NCBI RefSeq assembly: GCF_009649685.1
Contig: NZ_WJPK01000003.1
Span: 124,001-188,000, forward strand
Origin: Flavobacteriaceae bacterium EG-1
GTDB lineage: Bacteria > Bacteroidota > Bacteroidia > Flavobacteriales > Flavobacteriaceae
DNA: 64,000 nucleotides
Reading direction: 5' to 3'
Below the pieces are notes generated by a model that made no database searches, was not told the DNA's origin, and saw only the letters and a list, made by a program, of their open reading frames with translations. Below, one piece after another: positions 1 to 8,653 of this stretch. The position numbers were made by a program, and so were the translations under genes. The first letter of the stretch is position 1; each line of letters opens with the position of its first letter.

Positions 1-412
1 TGTTTGGTTTCAACGCTGCCATTTCCCAAGCAATACCACCTCCTAATGACCCACCAATAATAGCATATAAATTTTTAATATTGAGTTCATCCAAACCTAG
101 TAAGAACATTTTAGCAACATCACTAGCAACAAAATCTTTATAATTATCAATTATAAATCCATCATATCCATTCCCAGGAATATTAAATGAGAGTACGGTA
201 TACTTAAGAGTGTCAATGCATTTTCCTTCACCAATTAAGGCAGTCCACCATCCATCTTTTCCTGTAACATTTGAATTACCAGTTAGTGCGTGATTCACTA
301 ATACTATGGGTGCAGTATGCAATTTCTTACCAAACAATTGATATGAAAGTTTAATATCTTGAGAAACACCACTTAATGTGGTAAACTTTTTAAGATGTAA
401 TTCGTTTAGCAT
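1..412 (-). CDS. metX: Homoserine O-acetyltransferase-like alpha/beta hydrolase (5' part, cut by window edge)
   Basis: Only the first ~137 codons are present; the gene runs off the left end. The ATG is at 412-410 on the minus strand. The translation begins MLNELHLKKF and contains NHALTGNSNVTG (about residues 40-51), typical of the MetX family, followed by the nucleophile elbow GGSLGGG around residue 122 and AWEMAALKPN at the cut. MetX transfers an acetyl group from acetyl-CoA to homoserine, making the substrate for the sulfhydrylase encoded directly upstream (metY). Together they form the direct-sulfhydrylation route to homocysteine. It lies 108 bp downstream of metY on the same strand, with an inverted repeat between them, so it probably shares the SAM-I-controlled transcript. 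The family call is good. Acetyl versus succinyl specificity cannot be judged from this fragment. Confidence 0.85.
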   Translation of the reverse strand, partial: MLNELHLKKFTTLSGVSQDIKLSYQLFGKKLHTAPIVLVNHALTGNSNVTGKDGWWTALIGEGKCIDTLKYTVLSFNIPGNGYDGFIIDNYKDFVASDVAKMFLLGLDELNIKNLYAIIGGSLGGGIAWEMAALKPN

Positions 413-448
413 GATTTTGCCTACTTAAAGAGTTAGTATCTATATAAA

Positions 449-485
449 CGGAATCAAGTAAATTATTCTCATTAACTTGATTCCG
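449..485 (-). terminator. Inverted repeat between metY and metX
   Basis: Arms CGGAATCAAGT (449-459) and ACTTGATTCCG (475-485) are perfectly complementary over 11 bp with a 15-nt loop. On the minus strand the hairpin follows the metY stop and is succeeded only by a weak T-rich stretch before metX. It may be a leaky terminator or a processing hairpin that sets metX below metY. Confidence 0.5.
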
Positions 486-520
486 CTAAAAACCTGAAAA
501 TTATTAATTGAAAAATTTCA

Positions 521-1795
521 TTAAATAGCTGCGAAAGCGTTTTCCAAATCATTTTTCAAATCCGCCACATCTTCCAAACCAACGGAAAGACGAATTAAAT
601 CTTGACTTACACCAGCTGCTTCTTGTTGATCTACTGTTAATTGTTGGTGTGTAGTACTTGCAGGATGAATAATTAAAGACTTCGTATCACCAATATTTGC
701 TAACAATGAAAATATTTTTGTGGCGTCTGTTAACTTTTTAGCAGCCTCGAAACCACCTTTCACTCCGAAAGTAACCAATCCGCTTTGACCTTTAGGTAAA
801 TATTTATTTGCAAGCTCATTATACTTACTACTCTTTAATCCTGGATAATTTACCCATTCAACTTCTTCTCTACCTTCTAACCAAGTAGCTAATTCTAAGG
901 CATTAGCACTATGTTGCTTTATTCTTACTGAAAGCGTTTCTAAACCTTGTATAATTTGAAAAGCATTAAATGGACTTAATGCCCCACCAAAGTCTCTTAA
1001 TCCTTCCAAAATCAATTTAAAAGTAAATGCGGCAGCACCTAATGCTTCACTATAAATTAGACCATGATAACCAGCAGAAGGTTCTGTGAATTCTGGAAAT
1101 TTTCCATTGGTCCAGTCAAAAGTACCAGCGTCAATAATTACACCACCCAAAGAAGTACCTTGACCGCCAATATATTTGGTAAGCGAATGAATTACAATGT
1201 TCGCTCCATGTTCAATTGGGTTTAGCAATGCAGGTGATGCCACAGTATTATCAACGATAAAAGGAATTTGAGCATCTTTAGCTACTTTTGAAATCGCTTT
1301 TAAATCAAGAACATCCAATTTAGGGTTACCTAAAGATTCAACGAAAATAGCACGTGTATTTTCCTTTATACCAGCTGTAAAGTTATCTGCGTTCGAGGCG
1401 TCTACAAAAGTTGTCGTAATACCTAACCTTGGCAATGTTACATTTAATAAAGTAAAAGTTCCACCGTATAAGCTACTAGATGCTACAATATGATCGCCAG
1501 CCTTTAAAAGAGTCATTAAACCGCCAGAAATTGCAGCAGCACCCGAGGCAAATACAACTGCGCCAATACCTCCTTCTAATGCAGCTAATCGTTCTTGTAA
1601 AATCTGATTAGTCGGATTATTTAAACGTGTATAAATAAAACCTAATTCACTAAGGGAAAACAAGTTTGCTGCATGATCCGTATCGTTAAAAACATACGAA
1701 GATGTTTGATAAATTGGCACGGCTCTAGTTCCTCCTGTTTGTGTTGTGTCATGGCCCGCATGCAAGGCGTTTGTTGAGAATTTAAGATCACTCAT
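521..1795 (-). CDS. metY: O-acetylhomoserine sulfhydrylase (aminocarboxypropyltransferase)
   Basis: This 424-residue protein belongs to the Cys/Met-metabolism PLP enzyme family. It opens with FSTNALHAGHDT, the usual start of OAH sulfhydrylases. Further motifs are YTRLNNPTN (residues 55-63), the PLP-contacting FVESLGNPK (151-159), VDNT with D182, and the Schiff-base lysine K207 in HSLTKYIGGQG. The C-terminal block ends IRLSVGLEDVADL. Its length is normal for MetY and slightly longer than MetB/MetC. The expected reaction is O-acetylhomoserine + sulfide to homocysteine + acetate in the cytoplasm. It is preceded by a SAM-I aptamer on the same strand and followed by metX. A cystathionine gamma-synthase activity is possible, but the motif set and the metX neighbour favour direct sulfhydrylation. 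Confidence 0.93.
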   Translation of the reverse strand: MSDLKFSTNALHAGHDTTQTGGTRAVPIYQTSSYVFNDTDHAANLFSLSELGFIYTRLNNPTNQILQERLAALEGGIGAVVFASGAAAISGGLMTLLKAGDHIVASSSLYGGTFTLLNVTLPRLGITTTFVDASNADNFTAGIKENTRAIFVESLGNPKLDVLDLKAISKVAKDAQIPFIVDNTVASPALLNPIEHGANIVIHSLTKYIGGQGTSLGGVIIDAGTFDWTNGKFPEFTEPSAGYHGLIYSEALGAAAFTFKLILEGLRDFGGALSPFNAFQIIQGLETLSVRIKQHSANALELATWLEGREEVEWVNYPGLKSSKYNELANKYLPKGQSGLVTFGVKGGFEAAKKLTDATKIFSLLANIGDTKSLIIHPASTTHQQLTVDQQEAAGVSQDLIRLSVGLEDVADLKNDLENAFAAI

Positions 1796-1919
1796 AACTT
1801 TTGAATTTTAAAATATTACTAGTTCGATTAAAAATCCAAACAACGAACAGCTTCAATTGCAGTCGTATAAAATCAAAAAGTTATAAAGAAAGAAGAAATT
1901 ACTGTTGTAATTCGTTTTC

Positions 1920-2038
1920 GTTATCTGTCCGCCAAAGGCCGATAGAATGTAGCACCTTCTTTGACCCGACAGGTTACCGGTAATTCAAAGGGTTGCTAAG
2001 GTATCAAAGGGTCTATTCCCTCCACCTTTCTTGATAAC
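1920..2038 (-). ncRNA. SAM-I (S-box) riboswitch aptamer upstream of metY
   Basis: Read on the minus strand, the segment has the S-box core: GTTATCAAGAAAGGTGGAGG, then ACCCTTTGATACC, TAGCAACCC, AAGGTGCTACATTC, and a closing ACAGATAAC. P1 is formed by GTTATC (2038-2033) and GATAAC (1925-1920). The conserved kink-turn side and the GGTGCTA P4 junction are all present, so the class is unambiguous. It sits 124 nt upstream of the metY ATG. No strong intrinsic terminator is visible in that spacer, so control of translation or an unrecognised platform is possible. High SAM is expected to lower metY (and metX) expression. Confidence 0.95.
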
Positions 2039-2115
2039 ATTTCAATAAGTGTTTGAACTTTGAAAAAACAAATATATGTTCAGGAATTCAATATTCCCTA
2101 CTTTTTTTAAAAAAT

Positions 2116-3372
2116 TTACAATTTAAAAACTTCTTTTACCTTATCAACCATATCAAGTTTCTCCCATGTAAAGAGTTCAACTTCTTTCTCTACACGACCA
2201 TTATAAGGCGATTCGAATACTTTATTCACTATTTTAGATTCCTTGCCCATATGACCATATGCTGCAGATTCTAAATAAATTGGATTTCTTAATTTCAAAC
2301 GTTCTTCAATTGCAAATGGTCTCATATCAAACAAATGATCAACTTTTTTAGCAATTTGTCCATCTGTCATATCAACATTTGCAGTGCCATAAGTATCAAT
2401 AAAAATAGATGTTGGCTTAACTACACCAATTGCATAACTAACTTGTACCAAAACCTCATCTGCCACACCAGCTGCAACTAAATTTTTTGCAATATGTCTG
2501 GAAGCATATGCCGCACTTCTATCCACCTTACTTGGATCTTTTCCACTAAAAGCACCACCACCGTGAGCTCCTTTTCCTCCGTAAGTATCAACAATTATTT
2601 TACGTCCAGTTAAACCTGTATCACCATGCGGTCCTCCAATTACAAATTTACCCGTTGGATTAATATGATACTCAATTTGATCATCAAATAAATCCTGAAT
2701 ATTATTAGGCAATTGCTGTTTAACTAATGGGATTAATATTTCTATTATATCTTTTTTAATTTTTGCGAGCATCTTTTCATCATCACTATCAAAAGCATCG
2801 TGCTGTGTAGAGACCACAATTGTATCAATTCTTTGAGGCACATTATCATCGGAGTATTCAATAGTAACCTGAGATTTAGCATCTGGTCTTAAATAATCAA
2901 TTTGGTCCTTAGCCCTACGCAATTCAGCCAGTACTTGAAGAATTTTATGAGAGATATCTAAAGCTAATGGCATATAGTTTTCAGTTTCTATCGTAGCATA
3001 GCCAAACATCATACCTTGATCACCTGCACCTTGCTCCTCTTTTGAACCTCTATCAACTCCTTGATTAATTTCCTGAGATTGTTCGTGTATTAATGAAATT
3101 ACACCACAAGAATCACCACTAAATTGGTATTCACCCTTGGTATATCCTATTTTATTAATTACCTCTCGAGCAATATTTTGAACATCTAAATAGGTGTTAC
3201 TCTTAACTTCTCCAGCAAGAACAACTTGTCCTGTGGTAACTAAAGTCTCACAAGCTACTTTGCTTTCTGGGTCAAAAGCAAGAAAATGATCCAAAAGAGC
3301 ATCACTAATTTGATCAGCAACTTTGTCAGGATGTCCCTCACTAACCGATTCTGAAGTAAATAAATACGACAT
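2116..3372 (-). CDS. metK: S-adenosylmethionine synthetase
   Basis: This 418-residue protein makes SAM from methionine and ATP. It starts [20 protein letters not shown], the classic MetK N-terminus. The signature [12 protein letters not shown] is at residues 115-126 and the glycine-rich phosphate loop [16 protein letters not shown] at 271-286. It is about 30 residues longer than the E. coli enzyme, mainly through an insertion around residues 190-235; I believe this is usual in flavobacteria. It lies just upstream of the SAM-I/metY unit on the same strand and has its own leader (3373-3579) containing a SAM-II-like motif, so SAM probably feeds back on this gene separately from metY. Confidence 0.97.
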   Translation of the reverse strand: MSYLFTSESVSEGHPDKVADQISDALLDHFLAFDPESKVACETLVTTGQVVLAGEVKSNTYLDVQNIAREVINKIGYTKGEYQFSGDSCGVISLIHEQSQEINQGVDRGSKEEQGAGDQGMMFGYATIETENYMPLALDISHKILQVLAELRRAKDQIDYLRPDAKSQVTIEYSDDNVPQRIDTIVVSTQHDAFDSDDEKMLAKIKKDIIEILIPLVKQQLPNNIQDLFDDQIEYHINPTGKFVIGGPHGDTGLTGRKIIVDTYGGKGAHGGGAFSGKDPSKVDRSAAYASRHIAKNLVAAGVADEVLVQVSYAIGVVKPTSIFIDTYGTANVDMTDGQIAKKVDHLFDMRPFAIEERLKLRNPIYLESAAYGHMGKESKIVNKVFESPYNGRVEKEVELFTWEKLDMVDKVKEVFKL

Positions 3373-3389
3373 ACGCTTATTATTTTTAG

Positions 3390-3411
3390 TAAGGAAATGA
3401 TTGCTGCAACC
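3390..3411 (-). promoter_or_regulatory. metK: Possible expression-platform strand of the metK leader
   Basis: On the minus strand the sequence GGTTGCAGCAATC lies about 25-40 nt before the metK ATG. It is complementary to GATTGCAACC in the SAM-II-like core (plus positions 3469-3478): GATTGC pairs with GCAATC and AACC with GGTT, leaving a 3-nt bulge. Such pairing would be exclusive with the aptamer fold and could gate ribosome access. This is inference from complementarity only. Confidence 0.4.
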
Positions 3412-3446
3412 GAGAAAGAAGTATGATTTGATTTAAATCAACATCA

Positions 3447-3497
3447 ACTGCTTTAGCATTTTTATAGAGGTTGCAATCAGACAAATCCTTCCTCATT
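3447..3497 (-). ncRNA. SAM-II-like (SAM-alpha) riboswitch candidate upstream of metK
   Basis: Minus-strand reading of the metK leader gives GAGGAAGGATTTG, TGATTGCAACCTC, TATAAAAATGCTAAAGCAG in order. This matches the SAM-II core as I remember it: a P1 stem (here GAGG/CCTC) enclosing a GATTTG loop and TTGCANCC, then an A-rich linker with TAAA and the invariant GCTAAA that forms the pseudoknot. It ends about 75 nt before the metK ATG, a gene commonly controlled by SAM. SAM-II is best known from Alphaproteobacteria. The similar SAM-V class cannot be excluded by eye. Confidence 0.72.
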
Positions 3498-3579
3498 AAT
3501 TTATTGCGACAAAATTACGACTTACTTTCGAAAATAAAAACAGAAGATTAGAAACAAATAAAACAAATTCTGTAAACCA

Positions 3580-5631
3580 CTAATATTCAAGCAATTTTTT
3601 CTTGAATATTAAGCCTTTAAGCTTATTAACAAATTTTATATAGTAATAAATTAAATTGACAGGATAGGATAATCTATAAAAGCCTTTTGCATAGAGCATA
3701 GGTTTTATTTTCACTAAAAAGCGAAATGTTTTCTCTGGAAACAATATAAAGCGTCTGATAAGCCCTAATTTACTTTCTCTCAATTGAGAATGTTCATAGC
3801 TAACACCAACTTCATTATTCCCTACGTTTTGATAAAAGCCTTTAGAGATTTCGTGCATAAATTTTATTTTCTTTTTATCTGCAAATAATCCTAATCTAAG
3901 GGCAAGGTCTGTCATATATTCTTGAACAACATTGTGCTCATAACAAATAATTTTCAAGTCTTCTATCAATTGAGAATATTGAGCAAACATAAATTCTTGC
4001 ATCGGAGCAATATGTTCAAAGTAAACATTTCGCTCACTTTCCTCATATCGCTCTATGGAATAATCTCCTGCTTTATTTCTATAACCAATGGTACTACCAT
4101 GAGGCGCCGCAAGCAGTTGTTCATACAATTGTCTATTTGCCATCAATACATTATCAGAAGGACTAGCGGTAGGATATACTGAAAAGTTTAAACCGTATCT
4201 CTTGGTAGATTCGGTAATTTTATACCCTTCTTTAAGTCCCAAATAATAGCCTTGCACGTTTACTTTATCATCAAAAAAAGCATGAATACATTCTTGCATT
4301 GTACCGCGCCAACCAACATCAACAACATTCATTCCTTCTTTTTCAAAATCAATTCCAAAAGAATCTATGTAATTCTGAAACGCTAATCGTTGTTTACATC
4401 TACTTTCCTCATAATACTTTTCAAATTTAGCATTACTCTTCAACTTTATAAAAAGTTCAGAATGATAAAAATCAACTATTATTTCGCTTTGATTACATTC
4501 CAATTCATCTGCTATTTCTTTAATCAAATCATCTTTAAACAAAAATGATTTCAAAAAATTCTCAATAGAAATATTAGCATCTTTTCGTTCCATGTGTTCA
4601 AAATATTCCACATCCAATTCCTTATGTGAAATTTGCATTGTTGATGCTCTAGAAGCCTTAAAATAATGCGCTTTTATTGAATCTTCTGGCTTTAATTGAA
4701 CTGATTTTTGATAATAATCAAATAATCTTTTTAAAAAATAACCTTCCCTTGAAATAAAAAATAAATTCTTTATATGTTTCTTTTTTGACTCTTTGTAAAG
4801 TCGCTCCATAAAGGTGTGAAAAAGAATAATATATTCACCATAAGCATAACTACTTCTACTACTTCTTTCTTCTAGTTCACGATTTACTCTTTCATAATCA
4901 TTTTGATCACTTCCAAACAATTTAAATTTGCTTGTAATTCTTTGTTGCATGTTAGCAATGTGCACTGCCTCAATTCCATGCTTATTAGCATTTAAACAAT
5001 CACTTTGCTTATTATCTCCAAACATGATAACTTCACTAGCCTTAATCTGAAGTTCACTCAAAATATTAAGATATAAACTTCCCTTATTTTCTTTGCTAGC
5101 TTCGCGAGTTGAGGACACAAAAACATCCTCAAATAAATCAGATAGACCATGAAGTTTTAACAACTCCACTATGTGCATCTTAGACATATAAAAATCTGAA
5201 ACACAATACAACTTATATCCTTTATTTTTAAGTTTATATAATTGCGTCTTAACTTTTTTATTTACAAATTGTACATCGAATTCTGATTGAATATCCGCAG
5301 CATTTGAGTATGATAAAAATTCGTCAAATGTCCAATGTTTAACAATATCATGATTCATGAGTCTATTATAAACTTCGCGAATTTGAATACGATACGGAAT
5401 TTCTGAAGATTTTTTATCTAACTTTTCACTAAGATGTTCTAAAGAAGCTTTTCGTATAAAAAATAAATCATCAATTCCCAATTCAAGGCCAAGCTCTCTA
5501 ATCATTGCTTTTGACCATAATTTTAATGTATAATGCGGATGTACTGTTCGATGTAGTAGGGTATCGTACAAGTCACAAAAAACAGTAGTACATTCTGCAG
5601 AATTCTCTACAGTACTAAATAATTTATTCAT
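3580..5631 (-). CDS. Large HAD-superfamily hydrolase-like protein (COG5610 type)
   Basis: 683 residues. The N-terminal third is a HAD domain: motif I FCDLYDTLLH with nucleophile candidate D20, motif II YCVSDFY with S145, a lysine near 180-183, and motif IV MFGDNKQSD with D206 and D211. The second motif-I aspartate is replaced by Y22 (DxYxT), as in haloacid-dehalogenase-type members. The remaining ~450 residues have a conserved-looking FISREGYFLKRL segment (about 300) and VVDVGWRGTMQ (about 435), which I associate with large HAD proteins from surface-polysaccharide loci. I cannot assign a substrate. No glycosyltransferase genes flank it here; it is followed on the same strand by the metK leader. 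It has no signal peptide, so it is probably cytoplasmic. Confidence 0.65.
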   Translation of the reverse strand: MNKLFSTVENSAECTTVFCDLYDTLLHRTVHPHYTLKLWSKAMIRELGLELGIDDLFFIRKASLEHLSEKLDKKSSEIPYRIQIREVYNRLMNHDIVKHWTFDEFLSYSNAADIQSEFDVQFVNKKVKTQLYKLKNKGYKLYCVSDFYMSKMHIVELLKLHGLSDLFEDVFVSSTREASKENKGSLYLNILSELQIKASEVIMFGDNKQSDCLNANKHGIEAVHIANMQQRITSKFKLFGSDQNDYERVNRELEERSSRSSYAYGEYIILFHTFMERLYKESKKKHIKNLFFISREGYFLKRLFDYYQKSVQLKPEDSIKAHYFKASRASTMQISHKELDVEYFEHMERKDANISIENFLKSFLFKDDLIKEIADELECNQSEIIVDFYHSELFIKLKSNAKFEKYYEESRCKQRLAFQNYIDSFGIDFEKEGMNVVDVGWRGTMQECIHAFFDDKVNVQGYYLGLKEGYKITESTKRYGLNFSVYPTASPSDNVLMANRQLYEQLLAAPHGSTIGYRNKAGDYSIERYEESERNVYFEHIAPMQEFMFAQYSQLIEDLKIICYEHNVVQEYMTDLALRLGLFADKKKIKFMHEISKGFYQNVGNNEVGVSYEHSQLRESKLGLIRRFILFPEKTFRFLVKIKPMLYAKGFYRLSYPVNLIYYYIKFVNKLKGLIFKKKLLEY

Positions 5632-6094
5632 TTGGGGCGGTATTCAGTTATTACTACTAAATTCTTAAATCAATTTTAACTGATTAACAACCAATTAAAA
5701 ATGAAAAAAAAATTATTATAGCATGCTATTTATATAATATACGCAATTTCTCAAGTTTTCGATTACGAAAAATGCATTTATTTTTTTCAAAGTTATAATG
5801 CAATCATAAATTTTTAACAATCCTAGGTATTAAAAATATCTTAAAACAGAAAAAATCACCCTCTGCTCTTAATTGTATACTAGAGATATGAGATACCTTA
5901 TTAATCATTCTCGTTAATGATTAATTAAATTTAAAGCTTTAGTAGACCAGTTATTTCATAATTAAACTACACATATAAACTTACAACAACAATTATATTT
6001 CGTTTAACAAATAAACATTTTCACATAGTAACTATAACTCGTATCTTGTGCTTCACAATTTTTTGATATAGCTAACCATAAAGCAAAATTACAC
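5632..6094. other. Long divergent intergenic region
   Basis: 463 bp of A/T-rich DNA between the divergent HAD gene and the deoxynucleoside kinase gene. I see no ORF of useful length and no RNA gene. The only clear structure is the inverted repeat at 5900-5925. Promoters for both genes should lie here, but none stands out. Confidence 0.6.
5900..5925. repeat. Perfect short inverted repeat (possible operator)
   Basis: ATTAATCATT (5900-5909) and AATGATTAAT (5916-5925) are exact reverse complements separated by 6 nt. It lies 170 bp before the kinase ATG and 270 bp before the HAD ATG. A dimeric regulator site or a weak hairpin are both possible; low G/C makes chance occurrence plausible. Confidence 0.3.
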
Positions 6095-6709
6095 ATGCAT
6101 ATTGCAGTTGCAGGAAACATAGGAGCAGGTAAAACAACGTTAACAAAACTACTTGCTAAACATTACAAATGGGATGCACATTTTGAAGAAGTAGTCGACA
6201 ATCCTTATTTAGATGATTTCTATAATCAAATGGAACGTTGGAGTTTTAATCTTCAAATTTATTTTTTAAATAGTAGATACCGACAAATCTTGCAAATTAG
6301 AGAAAGTGGTAAAAGTGTAATTCAAGATAGAACCATTTATGAAGATGCTCATATTTTTGCGCCCAACTTACATGCAATGGGCTTAATGACTAATAGAGAT
6401 TTTCAAAATTATTCTAGTCTATTCGAATTAATGGAGAGCTTAGTTCAACCACCTGATTTAATGATTTATTTAAGAAGTTCAATTCCTAATTTAGTAAATC
6501 AAATACATAAACGTGGTCGCGATTACGAAAACACCATTTCTATTGATTACTTAAGCAGATTAAATGAAAGATATGAGGCATGGGTACATAGCTATGAGAA
6601 AGGAAAGCTTTTAATAATTGATGTTGATAATCTTGACATTGTTGAAAACCCTGAAGATTTAGGTATTATAATAACAAAAATAGATGCCGAAATTAATGGC
6701 CTATTTTAA
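6095..6709 (+). CDS. Deoxynucleoside kinase
   Basis: A 204-residue member of the deoxynucleoside kinase (dNK/dGK/dCK) family, which phosphorylates deoxynucleosides for salvage. The P-loop GNIGAGKT is at residues 7-14, the catalytic-base region FEEVVDNPYLDDFY at 30-43, the D78-R79 motif in QDRTIYEDAHIF, and an arginine-rich lid KRGRDYEN near 155. Its length matches bacterial family members. The base preference (dA/dG/dC) cannot be read from the sequence. It stands alone on the plus strand, and its stop codon overlaps that of the convergent App1-type gene. Confidence 0.9.
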   Translation: MHIAVAGNIGAGKTTLTKLLAKHYKWDAHFEEVVDNPYLDDFYNQMERWSFNLQIYFLNSRYRQILQIRESGKSVIQDRTIYEDAHIFAPNLHAMGLMTNRDFQNYSSLFELMESLVQPPDLMIYLRSSIPNLVNQIHKRGRDYENTISIDYLSRLNERYEAWVHSYEKGKLLIIDVDNLDIVENPEDLGIIITKIDAEINGLF

Positions 6710-7701
6710 ATATACCCTTTAGATTTTGCATGAACAATAACTTCTTCACTACTATCAACTATTAGAACTGGTGCGAGATTAAAATTCTTTATCAAATTAC
6801 GGATTCTTGTCATCCGTTTTTTATCATCTACACTTCTTAAATAAATTGCTTTTACTTGTTTAGGAAATTGCTTGGTAATATCAATATAAATATTTGCATC
6901 TTTTTCACCACAATCTCCGAACAATAGAAAAGATAGCTTTGTATATGTTTGTAGTATATTAAATATCTCATGTTGTTTATGTGGTTTTTCGCTTCTCTTA
7001 CTAAAGCTTGCCATGCTTCGTAAAAGAATTGGCCCCTTAGGAAAGTTATTTGTTTGTAGAAATAATTCCAAATACCGATACAAATTCCAAGGACTATGAC
7101 TTACATAAAATATTGGATTAGCATTTTTACCTGATTTTCCGCGATGTAATGCATAATATAATTCAGATGTGCCTTCTAAAGGCTTTCTTGAAATCGCACG
7201 TGTAAAAAAAGTATTTAGCAACACTTTCCATTTTATAGAAGATACTACACCAGTGTGTAATATTGTATCATCAATATCACTAATTACACCATAATCTACA
7301 TTCGGACTCGGAATTAACATTTCACCAGGGAATCGATTTTGATGCAAGATTTCACGTTTCAATTGCATTGCCGCATAAGAGATTTCAAATTTTAACCAAC
7401 CTTCAGAATTAGTTAATTCTAACAAATCATCACTTGCTTCATCTATTAAATAATAACCGTGATTATCTGTTTTACTTGAAATACTTCGGCCATCTTTTAA
7501 ACTAACTTTAATTTCAGCATGTTTTATTTCATCAGTTTCAAATCGCTTCCATGTATTCTTTAATAAATTAAAAAATCCTTTTTCAGATAAATCTATTCTT
7601 TCATCTTCTAATGCTCTTCCACGTAAATAAAGATGCGTTCTAGTCCCGTAAGTCTGAAATGAGATAATTTGAAGCTTATCTTTTTTTCCAAATAGTGCCA
7701 T
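6706..7701 (-). CDS. App1-type phosphatase domain protein (DUF2183)
   Basis: 331 residues. The central catalytic block is SDIDDTILHTGVVS with the HAD-like DxDDT at residues 142-146, followed by FYVSHSPWNLY (about 200) and a GDCGEKD motif (about 260). This is the DUF2183/App1 family, whose yeast member is a Mg2+-dependent phosphatidate phosphatase. The N-terminal ~110 residues form a probable beta-rich domain typical of bacterial homologues. No signal peptide or membrane segment is seen. A lipid phosphatase role is family-based inference; the bacterial substrate is unknown. It converges with the upstream kinase, and the two stop codons share the bases TTAA at 6706-6709. Confidence 0.85.
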   Translation of the reverse strand: MALFGKKDKLQIISFQTYGTRTHLYLRGRALEDERIDLSEKGFFNLLKNTWKRFETDEIKHAEIKVSLKDGRSISSKTDNHGYYLIDEASDDLLELTNSEGWLKFEISYAAMQLKREILHQNRFPGEMLIPSPNVDYGVISDIDDTILHTGVVSSIKWKVLLNTFFTRAISRKPLEGTSELYYALHRGKSGKNANPIFYVSHSPWNLYRYLELFLQTNNFPKGPILLRSMASFSKRSEKPHKQHEIFNILQTYTKLSFLLFGDCGEKDANIYIDITKQFPKQVKAIYLRSVDDKKRMTRIRNLIKNFNLAPVLIVDSSEEVIVHAKSKGYI

Positions 7702-7891
7702 ATCATCAAATATAGAAAAACAAGTACTGCTATTTTATTGTCTAGATTTTAAAAAGTCGCATTTACTAATTAAAAAGAGCAGTTCACTCATTCTATATTT
7801 TATTAAATAATACAAAATTCTAGGTTTGATAATATGTTTAACCAAGTTCTATTGATGTAACTAATAGCATCTTGAACACAAAACTTAAATT

Positions 7892-8596
7892 ATGGAATTA
7901 AAAAAGAATCCAAAAAAAGACTTAAACAAAAGTAGAGGGCTATATTTTGTTGCAGGATTAGCATTAATTATGCTTTTAACTTATGTTGCTTTAGAATGGA
8001 AAACCTATGATAAGACAGATTATGTTTCTCAAAGGATGAATATTGATGAGGAACTTCTGGAGGAAGTCCCTGCAACAATTCAAGTAACGCCACCCCCACC
8101 ACCACCTCCGCCAGTGGCTCCTACTATTATCGAAATTGTAGATGATGAAAAGATTATAGAAGAAACAATTATTGAAACATCAGAATCCGACCCTGATGCT
8201 CCAGTTTTAGAAATAACCGAAATCCAATATGAAGAAGTGGAGCCAGAAATAAAAGTGAATTGGGTATCAATTGAAGAAGTACCTGTATTTCCTGGTTGTG
8301 AGAAAGAAAAGGACAAACGAGCTTGCTTTCAAAAAATGGTGAATAGACATATATCTAAAGTTTTTAGATACCCAGAGGCAGCTCAAGAAATGGGAATTGA
8401 AGGAAAAGTATATACTCAATTCACTATTCAAGCAGATGGAACTATCGGAAACATTTTACTACGTGGACCTGACAAGATTTTAGAAAAGGAAGCGAACAGA
8501 ATAATTGACAAACTACCTCAAATGACACCAGGTAAACAACGAGATAAAAATGTAAAAGTAGCATTCACAATACCTATTAATTTTCAACTACAGTAA
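7892..8596 (+). CDS. tonB: TonB-family energy transducer
   Basis: A 234-residue protein with the standard TonB layout. A short basic cytoplasmic tail is followed by one membrane helix (about residues 16-36), a proline-rich spacer with eight consecutive prolines at about 67-74, an acidic stretch, and a C-terminal TonB domain from about 140 (EEVPVFPGCE, then YPEAAQEMGIEGKVYTQF, ending IPINFQLQ). It transmits proton-motive force to TonB-dependent outer-membrane receptors together with ExbB/ExbD, which are not in this window. It is a stand-alone gene, followed by a strong hairpin shared with the convergent hppA. Confidence 0.92.
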   Translation: MELKKNPKKDLNKSRGLYFVAGLALIMLLTYVALEWKTYDKTDYVSQRMNIDEELLEEVPATIQVTPPPPPPPPVAPTIIEIVDDEKIIEETIIETSESDPDAPVLEITEIQYEEVEPEIKVNWVSIEEVPVFPGCEKEKDKRACFQKMVNRHISKVFRYPEAAQEMGIEGKVYTQFTIQADGTIGNILLRGPDKILEKEANRIIDKLPQMTPGKQRDKNVKVAFTIPINFQLQ

Positions 8597-8603
8597 TAAA
8601 AAA

Positions 8604-8632
8604 AAGAGGCAAGCTGTGATAGCTTGCCTCTT
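8604..8632. terminator. Bidirectional terminator between tonB and hppA
   Basis: Arms AAGAGGCAAGCT (8604-8615) and AGCTTGCCTCTT (8621-8632) are perfect 12-bp complements with a 5-nt loop. The A-run at 8598-8605 serves as a T-tract for minus-strand transcripts. It lies between convergent genes and can serve both. Confidence 0.88.
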
Positions 8633-8653
8633 AATATTCATTTGTAAAAGTTT

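Noticed and set aside
1801-1983. 60-codon plus-strand ORF upstream of metY
   Set aside because: It lies across the SAM-I aptamer on the opposite strand, has no recognisable protein character and is explained by the riboswitch.
8080-8316. Minus-strand ORF with a Gly-rich stretch inside tonB
   Set aside because: It is the antisense of the proline-rich linker of TonB (CCN codons read as NGG).
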